From Saprospiraceae bacterium (lineage in GTDB: Bacteria; Bacteroidota; Bacteroidia; Chitinophagales; Saprospiraceae), in NCBI GenBank assembly GCA_020627705.1, contig JAHDGJ010000018.1, positions 1 through 64,000 of the forward strand: a stretch of 64,000 nucleotides of DNA, in the 5' to 3' direction. Under the pieces are notes generated by a model, which saw only the letters and a list, made by a program, of their open reading frames with translations, was not told where the DNA came from and did not search any database. Of this stretch, positions 8,755 through 18,429 are shown piece after piece. The position numbers and the translations under genes are program-made. Within the stretch, counting starts at the first letter, position 1. Every line of letters begins with the position of its first letter.

Positions 8755-9056
8755 AACGAAAAAATATAACACGCTTGCTAAATAACATTTACAGCACACA
8801 ATAGAAGGAAGAACTGAAAAAGAATCAATATAAATAAGGAAGCCAGCATGTAATACTAGGTGAGCAGGCCATTGGCGCCATCCTCCCTGAATACACTCCG
8901 TGAATTCATTAGCAAGGACAATATTTGACTGTGAAAGTATCCGCTGAATGTAAACACCGGCAGCCGATACCAGCAAATCATTACGCACAAGTAGAGAAAA
9001 GACACAAGTAGTGCTTCCACATATGTGCAAAAAAAAGCAAGATTGTACAAATTTCA
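8755..9056. other. Unusual gene-free element abutting a truncated SDR gene
   Basis: This 300-bp stretch has a base composition richer in G+C than its flanks. It contains two 8-bp perfect palindromes, TGGCGCCA near 8873 and TGAATTCA near 8901. Reading frames of 64 and 112 codons exist on the minus strand, but they are Cys/Phe/Leu-rich, without start context or a recognisable domain, and I do not call them genes. Its right edge coincides with the place where the SDR pseudogene loses its N-terminal half, suggesting that the segment was inserted or joined by recombination. No transposase and no clear terminal repeats were found. Confidence 0.3.
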
Positions 9057-9068
9057 TCGCATGTTGAA

Positions 9069-9482
9069 ATAAAAGCTTTCGCTGGATTTGGAATTTACAA
9101 CACGAGTAATTTTGCCTTAGAATGATTTAGTGAGACCCTTGCCGATGAGGTCAAATCACTTGGCATTAAAGTAACGATTGTCGAGCCCGGTCCCTTCAGA
9201 ACAAACTTTGCCGGCAATTCACTAAGGCAAGCTGATAAAAGTATCTTAGATTATGATGAAACCGATGGAGCTTTTAGAAAAAAATTACTCTCTGTTCATT
9301 TCAAACAAGAAGGCGATCCTGTTAAGGCAGCAAAGTTGATTATACAGCATATCAAAAAGCAAGATTCAACATTAAGATTGGCACTTGGCTAAATAGCCTT
9401 AAAAACTTTTGGAATGAAAATCGAAAGCCTTAGATCAGACTTGGAAAAAAATAGAGACCTTTCAGCAAGCGCCGTATTTTAG
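9069..9482 (+). pseudogene. Short-chain dehydrogenase/reductase, C-terminal remnant
   Basis: One frame across this interval encodes the C-terminal half of a classical SDR: AFAGFGIYNTSNFALE (the Tyr-x3-Lys active-site region with Lys replaced by Asn), then VTIVEPGPFRTNFAG, then QEGDPVKAAKLI, ending DLSASAVF before TAG at 9482. Two in-frame stops break it, a TGA at 9123-9125 where family members usually have Gly, and a TAA at 9390-9392. The Rossmann N-terminal half is missing and is replaced by the odd element to the left. It is clearly non-functional. Confidence 0.8.
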
Positions 9483-9596
9483 ACATTTTGTTACTTAGAG
9501 GTAGAAAGGCCTACATGCACTTGAGCATGAATATCAAAACTGTAGTGGGCATAATAAACCAAAAACCATTAGCACCAAATACCATTCAGTAATCCT

Positions 9597-11060
9597 ATGA
9601 AGTCAATTACAATTTTTGTCGTAGTTATTATCTATACTATCTTGCCCACTACTGCTCAAACAACCTGGTCTAAAATACCTCCCAACATTTCATTTGTCCC
9701 TTTTGTAGATAATATTTTGCAATCGACGAAAAAATACAAAGTTTCGCCAAATACCAAAACTTGTAATTTTAAGACTTGCACAAAAGAACTAGAACACTTT
9801 TACACATGGCTTCAAAGCGAAATTCAACTTAGGGGTGGAACGAAACACATATTGCAAAACATTGCAACAATTGCAGAACAAAGGGCCGCATCTTGTGTGA
9901 ATACCAAGAACTATAAAATGATTCTCATGACTGATCTCAACTTCACAAAAGATCAAATAGATGAGATGCAAGCCACAGCCTACATACTCTTACAAACTAT
10001 GGCAAATGCCAACTTGTCTGATGAGCTTGAACCAGAAAATTTACCCATTATAGAAAACATTATAACGCTTCCTGATAATTTTGCTGGTTCACCTTCATGG
10101 TTGCCAGATGCTGATCTAAATTTAAGAGTAAGTTTGGCTCACCCCAATACGGACGAAATTAACAATGCGCTTATTGAGAGAGCAATTAATTTTCTAGATC
10201 AAAATAATACATCCGCAGATATGTACGCCCATTGGATTAGCAGAAATACTTATTCTGGCGGACCCGAAGGAAGTCATGTCTCTCAATGCGACGAATTCAA
10301 TATATCCAGCTCAAGTTTTGGAGTTTACACTACCTCAGAATCCATCGAACCCAGCAATGCAGTAGTGGCCTTCGATATGTTTAAATTGATTCATCAATTT
10401 TTGCATGTTTTGGGATGTACGCATGAAGCTGATAATTTGTATTGTGGATTTGACAATTGGGCAAAACCTGGATCCTTAATGTCAAGTACTTTTTCTGAGC
10501 AAGGAGTATTGAATTACATAAATAACAACAATGGTTCTCCAATTTCTTTAGATAATTGGAATAGATACAGATTAGCCATTGAATCCAAAGGATACATTGA
10601 AGTTGGTCCAACTTACGTGTATTACACCGATAGTGATAATGATGGATTTGGTGACCCCGAAAATATAGTAGAGTCTTGTGATTCCGATGTACCAGATGGA
10701 TTCGCAGACAACAATCAAGATTGCGACGATAGTGATCCGGATATAAATCCTGATGCTATCGAAATCCCCAACAACGAAATAGATGAAAATTGTGACGGAT
10801 TAGATACAACAAGTTCAATTGATGAAATACAAAATGTTTTATTCCAGACACAACCCAATCCAGTGATGAACAACATGAGGATTACAACAGAAGCACAACA
10901 TTTCTCTTTCGAAATAATTTCCTTTCGAGGTCATTCGATCGGAGTATACCATAATGTAAAGGAAGTTGACCTAAGCCACATAGAATCCGGCATCTACATT
11001 ATAAAATTTCAAGAATCAGGTACTTCCAATTTTAAATTTGAAAAAATACTTAAACTTTAA
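9597..11060 (+). CDS. Secreted metzincin-like protein with MopE-type metal-binding region and T9SS tail
   Basis: This 487-residue secreted protein has a signal peptide (residues 1-20, ending TTAQ). A central domain contains HQFLHVLGCTH at residues 266-276, which matches the zinc motif HExxHxxGxxH except that the catalytic Glu is Gln267. SLMSS near residue 298 could be the Met-turn. Residues about 340-400 are Asp-rich (YYTDSDNDGFGD ... DCDDSDPDINP ... NEIDENCDG), typical of MopE-type putative metal-binding repeats. The last 80 residues resemble a type A T9SS sorting domain (QTQPNPVMNN ... GIYIIKF ... EKILKL). It is therefore exported and cell-surface attached or released. Enzymatic activity is doubtful because of the Gln. 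Confidence 0.75.
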   Translation: MKSITIFVVVIIYTILPTTAQTTWSKIPPNISFVPFVDNILQSTKKYKVSPNTKTCNFKTCTKELEHFYTWLQSEIQLRGGTKHILQNIATIAEQRAASCVNTKNYKMILMTDLNFTKDQIDEMQATAYILLQTMANANLSDELEPENLPIIENIITLPDNFAGSPSWLPDADLNLRVSLAHPNTDEINNALIERAINFLDQNNTSADMYAHWISRNTYSGGPEGSHVSQCDEFNISSSSFGVYTTSESIEPSNAVVAFDMFKLIHQFLHVLGCTHEADNLYCGFDNWAKPGSLMSSTFSEQGVLNYINNNNGSPISLDNWNRYRLAIESKGYIEVGPTYVYYTDSDNDGFGDPENIVESCDSDVPDGFADNNQDCDDSDPDINPDAIEIPNNEIDENCDGLDTTSSIDEIQNVLFQTQPNPVMNNMRITTEAQHFSFEIISFRGHSIGVYHNVKEVDLSHIESGIYIIKFQESGTSNFKFEKILKL

Positions 11061-11245
11061 TCTGCGCTTTAAATAATTCGTAATTAAGCCAAAGCTGCCT
11101 TCAGTTCGGATTCGATTGGGACAAATCAAATGCAGAACCTATCCTTAGTCGAAAAATCCATAGCGTTCGTCTGACTTTGCCATAAAAGTATAATACTCCT
11201 TTTCAGATTATTAACTTCGTACTATCAACCAAGCCTATCCACCAT

Positions 11246-13903
11246 ATGGCACATCTAAAGAATTTAATTCTCACCGCTACCCTATTGTGTTGTCTCCAAC
11301 TTTCAGCACAGGATACCATTCAACAACGCACCTATATCACAAAACACATTGGTGAATTGTCTGCACCTTCTATTGATGCAGAAATCAATGAGGCTGCTTG
11401 GGATCTGGTTGAATGGTCTGGACAATACAAAGAATTTCAACCCGATGTAGGAACAGAACCTTCGGAGCAAACCTATATGAAAATACTATACGACAATAAG
11501 AATATTTACTTCGCATTTAAGTGTATGCAATCCGACATGGATATTCTAGAAAAACGTATGGGTAGACGAGATGATTTTCCCGGCGATTGGATAGAAGTTA
11601 ATATTGACAGTTACAACGATGACCGTACCGCTTTTTCGTTCACTATCTCAGTATCTGGCGTGAAGGGAGATGAATTCATTTCGAACAATGGCAACTTTGA
11701 TGACAGCTGGAATCCAATTTGGTACGCAAAAACAAAAATTGGAGAAGATGCATGGTTCGCAGAATTTAGAGTTCCACTTAGTCAATTGCGATTTAGCAAT
11801 GAAGACGAACAAGTTTGGGGATTGCAATCTACGAGAAGGTATTTTCCAAATGAAGAACGCTCTTTATGGCAACCATTGGAAGCCAATCCTCCAGGATGGG
11901 TTAGTGAGTTTGGAGTACTTAAAGGACTAAAAAATATTAAACCTCAAAAGCAAGTAGAAATTCAACCTTATGTGGTTAGCCAACAAGACATCTATCCAGC
12001 GGTTGAGGGTAGTCCATTTGAGGACGGCAGCGATACACAGTTTACCGTTGGACTCGACGCGAAAATCGGAATTACAAATGATCTAACTCTGGACCTTACC
12101 ATAAATCCAGACTTCGGACAAGTTGATGCTGATCCAGGTGCTATTGCATTGGATGGATTCGAGATATTTTTTCAAGAACGCCGACCTTTCTTCGTAGAGA
12201 ATAAAAACATCTTTGATTTTAGAGTTGGAGGAGGAGCAGACAATCTATTTTTCTCAAGACGTATAGGTCGCCAACCGCAAGGGTTTACTAGTGTACAAGC
12301 AGTATTAGGAGAATTTGAGGACATCCCTGTGGCAACTCGTATTTTGGGTGCCGCAAAATTTAGTGGTAAAACCAAAGAGGGTTGGGCCATTGGGGTTCTG
12401 GAGAGCATTACTCAAAAAACGTTTGGTCAAGTACAGTTGGATACACGAGAAGATGTACTAGCACAATTGGAAGAAGTAGGTTCGGAAAGAACAGAACTGG
12501 TTGAGCCGCTGACCAATTACTTCACCGCACGAATACAAAAAGACTTTAATAATCGAAACTCCTATATAGGAGCCATCTTTACAAATACGAGTAGAAACTT
12601 AGAACCCAATGTGGAGTTCTTGCATAAGGAAGCATATTCGGGAGGACTAGACTTTAAGCATAATTGGAAGAACCGGAAATACTATCTTGAAGGCAATGTG
12701 TACTTCAGCCATGTAAACGGAAGTCCGGAAGCTTTGCTAAGGACTCAAACCTCTCTGACACATCTTTTTCAACGCAAAGATGCTGATCATGTCTTTGTCG
12801 ATCCCAGTCGAACCAGTCTAACGGGAAATGGAGGGCGTATAGAAATAGGCCGAGGCGGTGGAGGCAACTGGCGCTATAATGCAGGAGCCATTTGGAAGAG
12901 CCCAGGGCTTGAACTCAACGACATCGGTTTTTTGAGGCAAGCAGATGTCATAAGGCAATATGCCAGTGTTACTCGCTGATACAATAAACCGACCAAATGG
13001 TATAGGCAAGCCAATCTTTCTTTGGAGCAATCCACAGAATTTGACTACCAAGGAAACTATAACAGATTCCAGTTGGAAGGTGAAGCCTTTGTCAATTATA
13101 AAAACAATTGGTGGTCAGAAGCAGGATTTGGATATAAACCACGCATCTTCTCAAATACCATTTTAAGAGGAGGCCCTAGATGGAAATGGAATGATGAAAA
13201 CTTTGTCTACCTATTTTCTGGAACAGATAGACGTAAAAAGTTTTCAACAACTTTAGGCATTGTTTATTCTAAAGCAGCAGAGAATCAATTCTCATTTCAT
13301 AGATATGTTTGGAGAATGAATTATCAGCCAACCGATCGTCTGAGTGCCAATTTAGAATTACAACTCCAATCCAATCCCAACAAGACGCAATACGTAACAG
13401 AAAGTGCTAATGGATCAGAGGCGAGATACATTATGGCAGAAATTGAAAATCAAAGTTTAACGCCAACGCTAAGACTTAATTATAGTATCAATCCTAATTT
13501 GACCTTACAGTATTATGGACAGCCTTTTATTTTCAAAGCGCAATACAGCAACTTTAATTATGTTACTGATGCTACCGCCGAGAAATTAGCAGATCGAGTA
13601 AGCTGGTATAGTGACGAACAGATCTCGTTTGAGGACGGAATCTATGCGATAGATGAAAATAGTGATGGCATTAATGATTTCAGCATAGGAAATCCTGATT
13701 TTGCATTTATGCAATTTCGTTCGAACATGGTCTTGCGATGGGAATATATCCCAGGATCGGAGATTTTTGTGGTATGGTCACAAGGCATTACTGACTTTGG
13801 CGATTTGGAAAGAAATGTATTCCAATTGGCTACTAATGATCTGTTTTCTTCGGGCGCTGAAAACACTTTTTTGTTGAAAGCGACTTTCAGATTTGTGAGA
13901 TAA
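11246..13903 (+). pseudogene. DUF5916 outer-membrane protein with CBM9-like N-terminus, broken by an in-frame stop
   Basis: The gene begins ATG at 11246 with a signal peptide ending LQLSAQ. A carbohydrate-binding family 9-like domain follows (residues about 25-220), then a long DUF5916 beta-rich region. The frame meets TGA at 12977-12979 after ASVTR and continues without a shift as YNKPTKWYRQANLSLEQ to a TAA at 13903, for 885 codons in total, which is a normal DUF5916 length. The downstream part cannot stand alone, having no start and no signal. A Trp codon changed to TGA is the simplest explanation, though a sequencing error is possible. Either the gene is dead or it gives a protein missing its last 300 residues. 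Confidence 0.8.
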
Positions 13904-13975
13904 ATCATTTTGAAATATCACCAGATTGCACTTAGCAATTCGCATCACGCTAAGTCACTACCATATTCGACGTAT

Positions 13976-14080
13976 CTAAATCAATACAGATAAATACTTT
14001 GGTCGAAAGGTATACCCGTCAATGGTAATATCTGTTTCAGGAAGAGCGTTAGTAAAGTTGAAAACGTTCTTCTGCTCAGG
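13976..14080 (-). pseudogene. Possible 3' remnant of an unidentified gene
   Basis: On the minus strand, 34 sense codons run from about 14080 to a TAG at 13976 and read like a natural C-terminus (NFTNALPETDITIDGYTFRP). No start or upstream continuation is found. The interval lies between the broken DUF5916 gene and a lipoprotein gene, where decay of an older gene is plausible. The family is not recognised. The rest of 13904-14197 shows nothing that I can support. Confidence 0.3.
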
Positions 14081-14197
14081 TGAAGAAAATTTTTCAGAAA
14101 ACCGACTTTATCTGTCACACTTACTTTGATAAGAAGATAATTAAAGTGAATGCCATTCAAAAGAAAGTTAATTCACTGATTTTATAAATTGAACATT

Positions 14198-16300
14198 ATG
14201 AAAAATATTTCATTCCTGCTTCTTATAACTATACTCTTACTTTCATCTTGTCGAGAAGACGAATCATTAACAGAATATGAATTTGACCCCATTGATAATG
14301 GCATTACAATTTCGACTTCCTTTTTTGGACAAATAATAGACGAAAATGGTTTACCTATTACAGATGCGCTAGTACTTCTGGGTGATGCCGAACAGCTTTC
14401 CAATGAGGATGGATATTTTGGTTTCCAAGAAATTGAAATAAAAGAAAATGGCCAAATGCTTGAGGTACAAAAGGAAGGCTTCTTCAAGATTATAAAAAGG
14501 GTTATCCCCACCACCAAAACAACTTTCCAAAGAATTGGGTTAATCTCAAAAGATGGACCAACCGGAACATTTTCAAGCACAGAAAGTACAACCGTATCTA
14601 AAAATAACGCTGAGAGAATCACATTCGAAGCCAACAGCATGGTTGATGAATTCGGTGAAGACTACAATGGCATGGTGCGCGTATACACACATCACTATAA
14701 TCCAGAAAACCTATTTCTGGGTGAGACAGTACCCGGAGATTTCAGTGCAATTTCTGATGAAGGAAAAAGAGCTGCACTATCAAGCTATAGCTTACTCCTT
14801 GTCGAACTGTATGGAGAAGACAACCAAAAGCTTAATATTAAATCAGGAAATCACGCAACCGTTGAATTTCCCATTAAAGGAATAGATCAAGAAGCACCTT
14901 CCTCTACCATTCTTTGGTCCTTAGACGAACAAACAGGGGTATGGATAGAGGAAGGAACTGCTAGCAAAGAAGAAAACTATTATAAAACAACGGTCTCTCA
15001 CTTTTCATTTTGGAATTGCGCCAATTATTCTGACAATGTATGGGTAAATGGACAAATTATAATTGAACCTGGAATTCCCCTTGAAGGTTTTACCTTATTG
15101 TTTGAATCCTTAGATGGAGCAGTTTCGGGTTGTGCATTTATCAACAGTGAAGGTGAATTTAAACTATACCTTCCCGTTGATATAGAGTTTACCGTTTCAA
15201 TATTCGATAATTGTGGAGAAATCGCGCATACTCAAAACATAGGCCCATTTTCGGAAGATCAAGAAATTGACATTTCTATTTCTAATCCTCAACTCCTCAC
15301 ACTTAGTGGAACTCTTTTAGATTGTGATGGTAATCCAGTGAATAACGGATATGTGGTGGCAGAATTTGATTCAGGAGTAAAAAACATCATATCTATTGAT
15401 TCCAATGGCTACTTTGAAAGCGCGATACTCGTTTGCGAATCTAATGAAGTCATTGTATATGGAGTAGATACTGAAGGGATAAAAAAATCAAGTGATATTA
15501 TTATAGATTATAACGATCAGGCCAATGAATCCTTAGGAAATATTCTTGTTTGCGAAGTGCCGGAAGAATTCATTTCCATGAATTTTCTTGGAAATAGTTA
15601 TCTCGTAACTGAAACAAAAAGAGTAATTATTTTTCCTAATGAGTTACTTATTGAGGCGAATTATAATCCACACGGCAGCCCCTTTTTTAGCTTCAAATTA
15701 GAAAATCCACAATTAGGCACCAACATCGCTGATCGAGTACATATTGGTGATATTGATGCGAGTATAAATTTAGGCTGTAACAATGCCAACTCCTTTCCAT
15801 CCTGTAACAGCAATTTGGTTGTTGAAATAACAAAATTAGATGACTTTATTGGAGGCGTTATTGAAGGCTCTTTAGATGGTCAAGTTTGGTCAGAATCAGG
15901 AGCAACTGAAGATATACAAGTCCAATTTAGTGTAATAATAGATTTCAAATTAATAGAAATCAGTGGCAGAGTTTGGGATGATCTAAATAAAGATGGAATA
16001 CAAGACGCTGATGAACCAGGCGTCCCTGACGTATCATTAACTTCTGTAGTTTCTATTAATGGGACTGGAAGTTATGGGGCCAGTACTGATGGTGATGGAT
16101 TTTTTACAACCTTATCTACATTGGGAGAACCTGCAATTCTAAGAATGTTTGATATCCCTGACTATGTCATCACTTTACAAGGCCAAGGGAGTGATCCTAC
16201 TCTGGATAGCGACTTTTCACCGCTTAGCGGTGAAGCAGAAAACATAATTGCTATTGAAGGAGCCCTTAATCGCTGGGACTGCGGCGTTTACAAAGAATAA
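14198..16300 (+). CDS. Large surface lipoprotein with carboxypeptidase-regulatory-like and SdrD-B-like domains
   Basis: This 700-residue lipoprotein has an SPII signal (LLLSSC near residue 17), followed by a carboxypeptidase-regulatory-like beta domain (GQIIDENGLPITDALVLL). A middle domain ends TTVSHFSFWNC, a pattern seen in repeat-containing Bacteroidota surface proteins. Two further beta-sandwich repeats follow (GTLLDCDGNPVNNGYVV and similar). Near the C-terminus an SdrD-B-like domain reads GRVWDDLNKDGIQDADEPGVPDV. It is probably exported to the outer surface, perhaps as an adhesin or scaffold. The start is the ATG at 14198. It lies 32 bp before the sigma factor gene, so co-regulation with the sigma/partner pair is likely. 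Confidence 0.75.
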   Translation: MKNISFLLLITILLLSSCREDESLTEYEFDPIDNGITISTSFFGQIIDENGLPITDALVLLGDAEQLSNEDGYFGFQEIEIKENGQMLEVQKEGFFKIIKRVIPTTKTTFQRIGLISKDGPTGTFSSTESTTVSKNNAERITFEANSMVDEFGEDYNGMVRVYTHHYNPENLFLGETVPGDFSAISDEGKRAALSSYSLLLVELYGEDNQKLNIKSGNHATVEFPIKGIDQEAPSSTILWSLDEQTGVWIEEGTASKEENYYKTTVSHFSFWNCANYSDNVWVNGQIIIEPGIPLEGFTLLFESLDGAVSGCAFINSEGEFKLYLPVDIEFTVSIFDNCGEIAHTQNIGPFSEDQEIDISISNPQLLTLSGTLLDCDGNPVNNGYVVAEFDSGVKNIISIDSNGYFESAILVCESNEVIVYGVDTEGIKKSSDIIIDYNDQANESLGNILVCEVPEEFISMNFLGNSYLVTETKRVIIFPNELLIEANYNPHGSPFFSFKLENPQLGTNIADRVHIGDIDASINLGCNNANSFPSCNSNLVVEITKLDDFIGGVIEGSLDGQVWSESGATEDIQVQFSVIIDFKLIEISGRVWDDLNKDGIQDADEPGVPDVSLTSVVSINGTGSYGASTDGDGFFTTLSTLGEPAILRMFDIPDYVITLQGQGSDPTLDSDFSPLSGEAENIIAIEGALNRWDCGVYKE

Positions 16301-16332
16301 ACAAAATTTTATAGATTCTTCTTCATGCTTAA

Positions 16333-16908
16333 ATGCATGGAGAAGAATTAATACATATCTATTTGCATAAACCTAACGACATAGGAATAATTAAAGGCTG
16401 CCAAAAAAAAGAACCTGCATCGCAGAATGCTTTATTCAAAAAGTATGCGCCTGTTCTTTACGCTACATGCTATAGATATCTTGCTAATGAGGCAGATGCA
16501 AAAGATGTTTTACAAGATAGTTTTATAAGGATTTTTAAGTATTTCAAAAACTTCAATCCAGAAAAAGGGACTTTGAAAAATTGGATGTTGCGAATTTGTA
16601 TTAATGAATCATTAAAAATGCTTAATACAAAAAAATCATTTATCGTATTTGAAAAACTTCCTAGTGAGCCATGCGAACAGGCTTTAAGTCTAGACAATTT
16701 AATGATGGAAGATTTGATTCAAATAATCTCGAGCTTGCCTACTCCATATCGGACTGTTTTAAACTTAAATCTAGTAGAAGGATTTTCACATCAAGAAATT
16801 GCAAACCAACTTCGCATTGAAGCCTTCAACTCAAGAAAAATTCTTTCAAGGGCAAAAAAGATGCTGATAAAAAAATATAAATTAGTTAATACCGAGACAT
16901 GGGTTTAA
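16333..16908 (+). CDS. ECF RNA polymerase sigma factor
   Basis: This 191-residue ECF (sigma-70 group 4) factor has both required domains. Sigma-2 is at about residues 20-95 (QNALFKKYAPVLYATCYRYL ... DAKDVLQDSFIRIFK), and sigma-4 is at about 125-180 (LPTPYRTVLNLNLVEGFSHQEIANQL). The start is ATG at 16333. The stop lies inside the next gene (10-bp overlap), which encodes a membrane-anchored partner, so this is a sigma/anti-sigma-like module. The neighbouring surface lipoprotein upstream may be its target. The pattern is typical of Bacteroidota envelope-sensing sigma factors. Confidence 0.92.
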   Translation: MHGEELIHIYLHKPNDIGIIKGCQKKEPASQNALFKKYAPVLYATCYRYLANEADAKDVLQDSFIRIFKYFKNFNPEKGTLKNWMLRICINESLKMLNTKKSFIVFEKLPSEPCEQALSLDNLMMEDLIQIISSLPTPYRTVLNLNLVEGFSHQEIANQLRIEAFNSRKILSRAKKMLIKKYKLVNTETWV

Positions 16909-18227
16909 ACAATTTGGACAAAGGAAAATTAAATGAGTTACAAAACTTCCAAATGGATTTTGACCAAGACTCCATGTGGAAAGAGATAGAAGAACGCAAA
17001 AAAAAGCGTTCCATTTTCACCATGATACTTTGGGGAATTGGTGTATCTCTTATGCTTTTTACTTTCACTTATTTTATTAGCCCTTCAAATAGCACAATAA
17101 AAAAAGAGAATGCGTCTAATATAAACGACTATGTAGAAGCACGAAAATATGAAGACAGTTATACAGAAACTGATTCAAATTTTAGCAAAAAGGAAGTAGA
17201 GAACTCTTTATCCAATAGTGTTGATGATATTAATAATATTCAAAAAACAATCATTGCTAATATTTCTAAAGGGTTTCATCCATCTTCAAAAGAAAAACAA
17301 AAACAAATTGAGTCTCAGATAAATAAAATCGCCACCAATCCAAGCACAAAACTTTCACACATAAAATCACCACAACCCGTAGTTTATGGTGAAAACCTAA
17401 ATATTAAATCCAATATAAAATCTGTAAAAGACAAAATATTCACTACCAATCAATATTCACAAATAAGTAAAATACACTCCAGAGAGTCTTTTGTAAAATT
17501 AGACTTTGATAGGAAACACCCCATTCTTAAAACAAATTTGAAAACATTTCATACGAAATCAAAGATCTTCGTTTCCCCATCAATCGGAATCGGATATTCC
17601 TTTCAATCCTTTACTCCGAAAAACGAAAAAACTCCGGTTAATAGAAACAATTTCAGACAACTCGAAACTTGGTCCGCAGGAATTCAACTGGATTTTAAAA
17701 TCAAAAACCAAATCATAGTCGGATCAGGAATTGAATTTCTTCAACACAACGAACAGTTAAATACATATACTAGCGAAACGAACAACATTGCATCATTCAA
17801 CCCAGATGAAATACCAAGTGAATATATTGGTCTGGATGGCTTTTTAACCATACGTGCTACCAATAAATTTCAAAATAACTATCGCCTACTAAATGTTCCT
17901 CTATCATTTTCTTGGTTGTTACGATATAAAAAACTAAATCTAGCACCGAGTGCAAGTATTATTTTCAATATTAATCAAAAGGCAAAAGGAAAAACCCAGG
18001 ACAAATCAGGATTAATTCTAAATAGTACTCCTTTTTACAACACAACTACGGGTATTGCTTACCGATTAGGAAGCAAGTTTTCCTTTACGTTTAATTCTAA
18101 AAATTCAATTTTTGTCAATCCTCAAATCGAATTTGGCCCTAATGACATTACTACAAATTTAAATTCATTTGCACAACAAAGAAATTTAGTATTGCTAAAC
18201 ATAGGTTTTAGTCGAGCTATAAAATAA
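16899..18227 (+). CDS. Membrane-anchored anti-sigma-like protein with C-terminal outer-membrane beta-barrel-like domain
   Basis: This 442-residue protein has a short cytoplasmic N-terminus rich in Lys/Asp (MDFDQDSMWKEIEERKKKR), one membrane segment at about residues 38-60, a long low-complexity Lys/Asn/Ser linker to about residue 220, and a beta-rich C-terminal half resembling outer-membrane beta-barrel (PorT-like) domains (SIGIGYSFQSF, WSAGIQLDFKI, IGFSRAI at the end). The N-terminal part probably holds the sigma factor. The combination of an inner-membrane anchor and a barrel-like end is notable but recurs after Bacteroidota sigma genes. The gene overlaps the sigma factor gene by 10 bp. No classical zinc anti-sigma motif is seen. 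Confidence 0.7.
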   Translation: MGLNNLDKGKLNELQNFQMDFDQDSMWKEIEERKKKRSIFTMILWGIGVSLMLFTFTYFISPSNSTIKKENASNINDYVEARKYEDSYTETDSNFSKKEVENSLSNSVDDINNIQKTIIANISKGFHPSSKEKQKQIESQINKIATNPSTKLSHIKSPQPVVYGENLNIKSNIKSVKDKIFTTNQYSQISKIHSRESFVKLDFDRKHPILKTNLKTFHTKSKIFVSPSIGIGYSFQSFTPKNEKTPVNRNNFRQLETWSAGIQLDFKIKNQIIVGSGIEFLQHNEQLNTYTSETNNIASFNPDEIPSEYIGLDGFLTIRATNKFQNNYRLLNVPLSFSWLLRYKKLNLAPSASIIFNINQKAKGKTQDKSGLILNSTPFYNTTTGIAYRLGSKFSFTFNSKNSIFVNPQIEFGPNDITTNLNSFAQQRNLVLLNIGFSRAIK

Positions 18228-18267
18228 TAAGATATCCATTCCTTAATTCATCTAAAAAATAAATTTC

Positions 18268-18302
18268 AAGCCGAAATTAGACGGTAGGCTTTGCGTTTTT
18301 TT
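18268..18302 (+). terminator. Possible weak terminator after the sigma/anti-sigma operon
   Basis: A 5-bp stem (AAGCC 18268-18272 with GGCTT 18287-18291) with a 14-nt loop is followed by TGCG and a run of seven Ts. The stem is short, so the call is weak, but the position just after the gene ending at 18227 fits. Confidence 0.35.
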
Positions 18303-18429
18303 ATCACTGTAATGTTCATAGCTTGCAGCGGATCAATTTTCCAACTTTAATTATCTTCAAATACAAGTGTTGTTTATGCTCCTGATGAAACTTTATGCAC
18401 TTGTCAAATAAAAATATAATTCAAAGGCT

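Noticed and set aside
8719-9057. Minus-strand frames of 112 and 64 codons in the odd element
   Set aside because: Cys/Phe/Leu-rich composition, no recognisable domain and no start context. The region is better described as a gene-free element.
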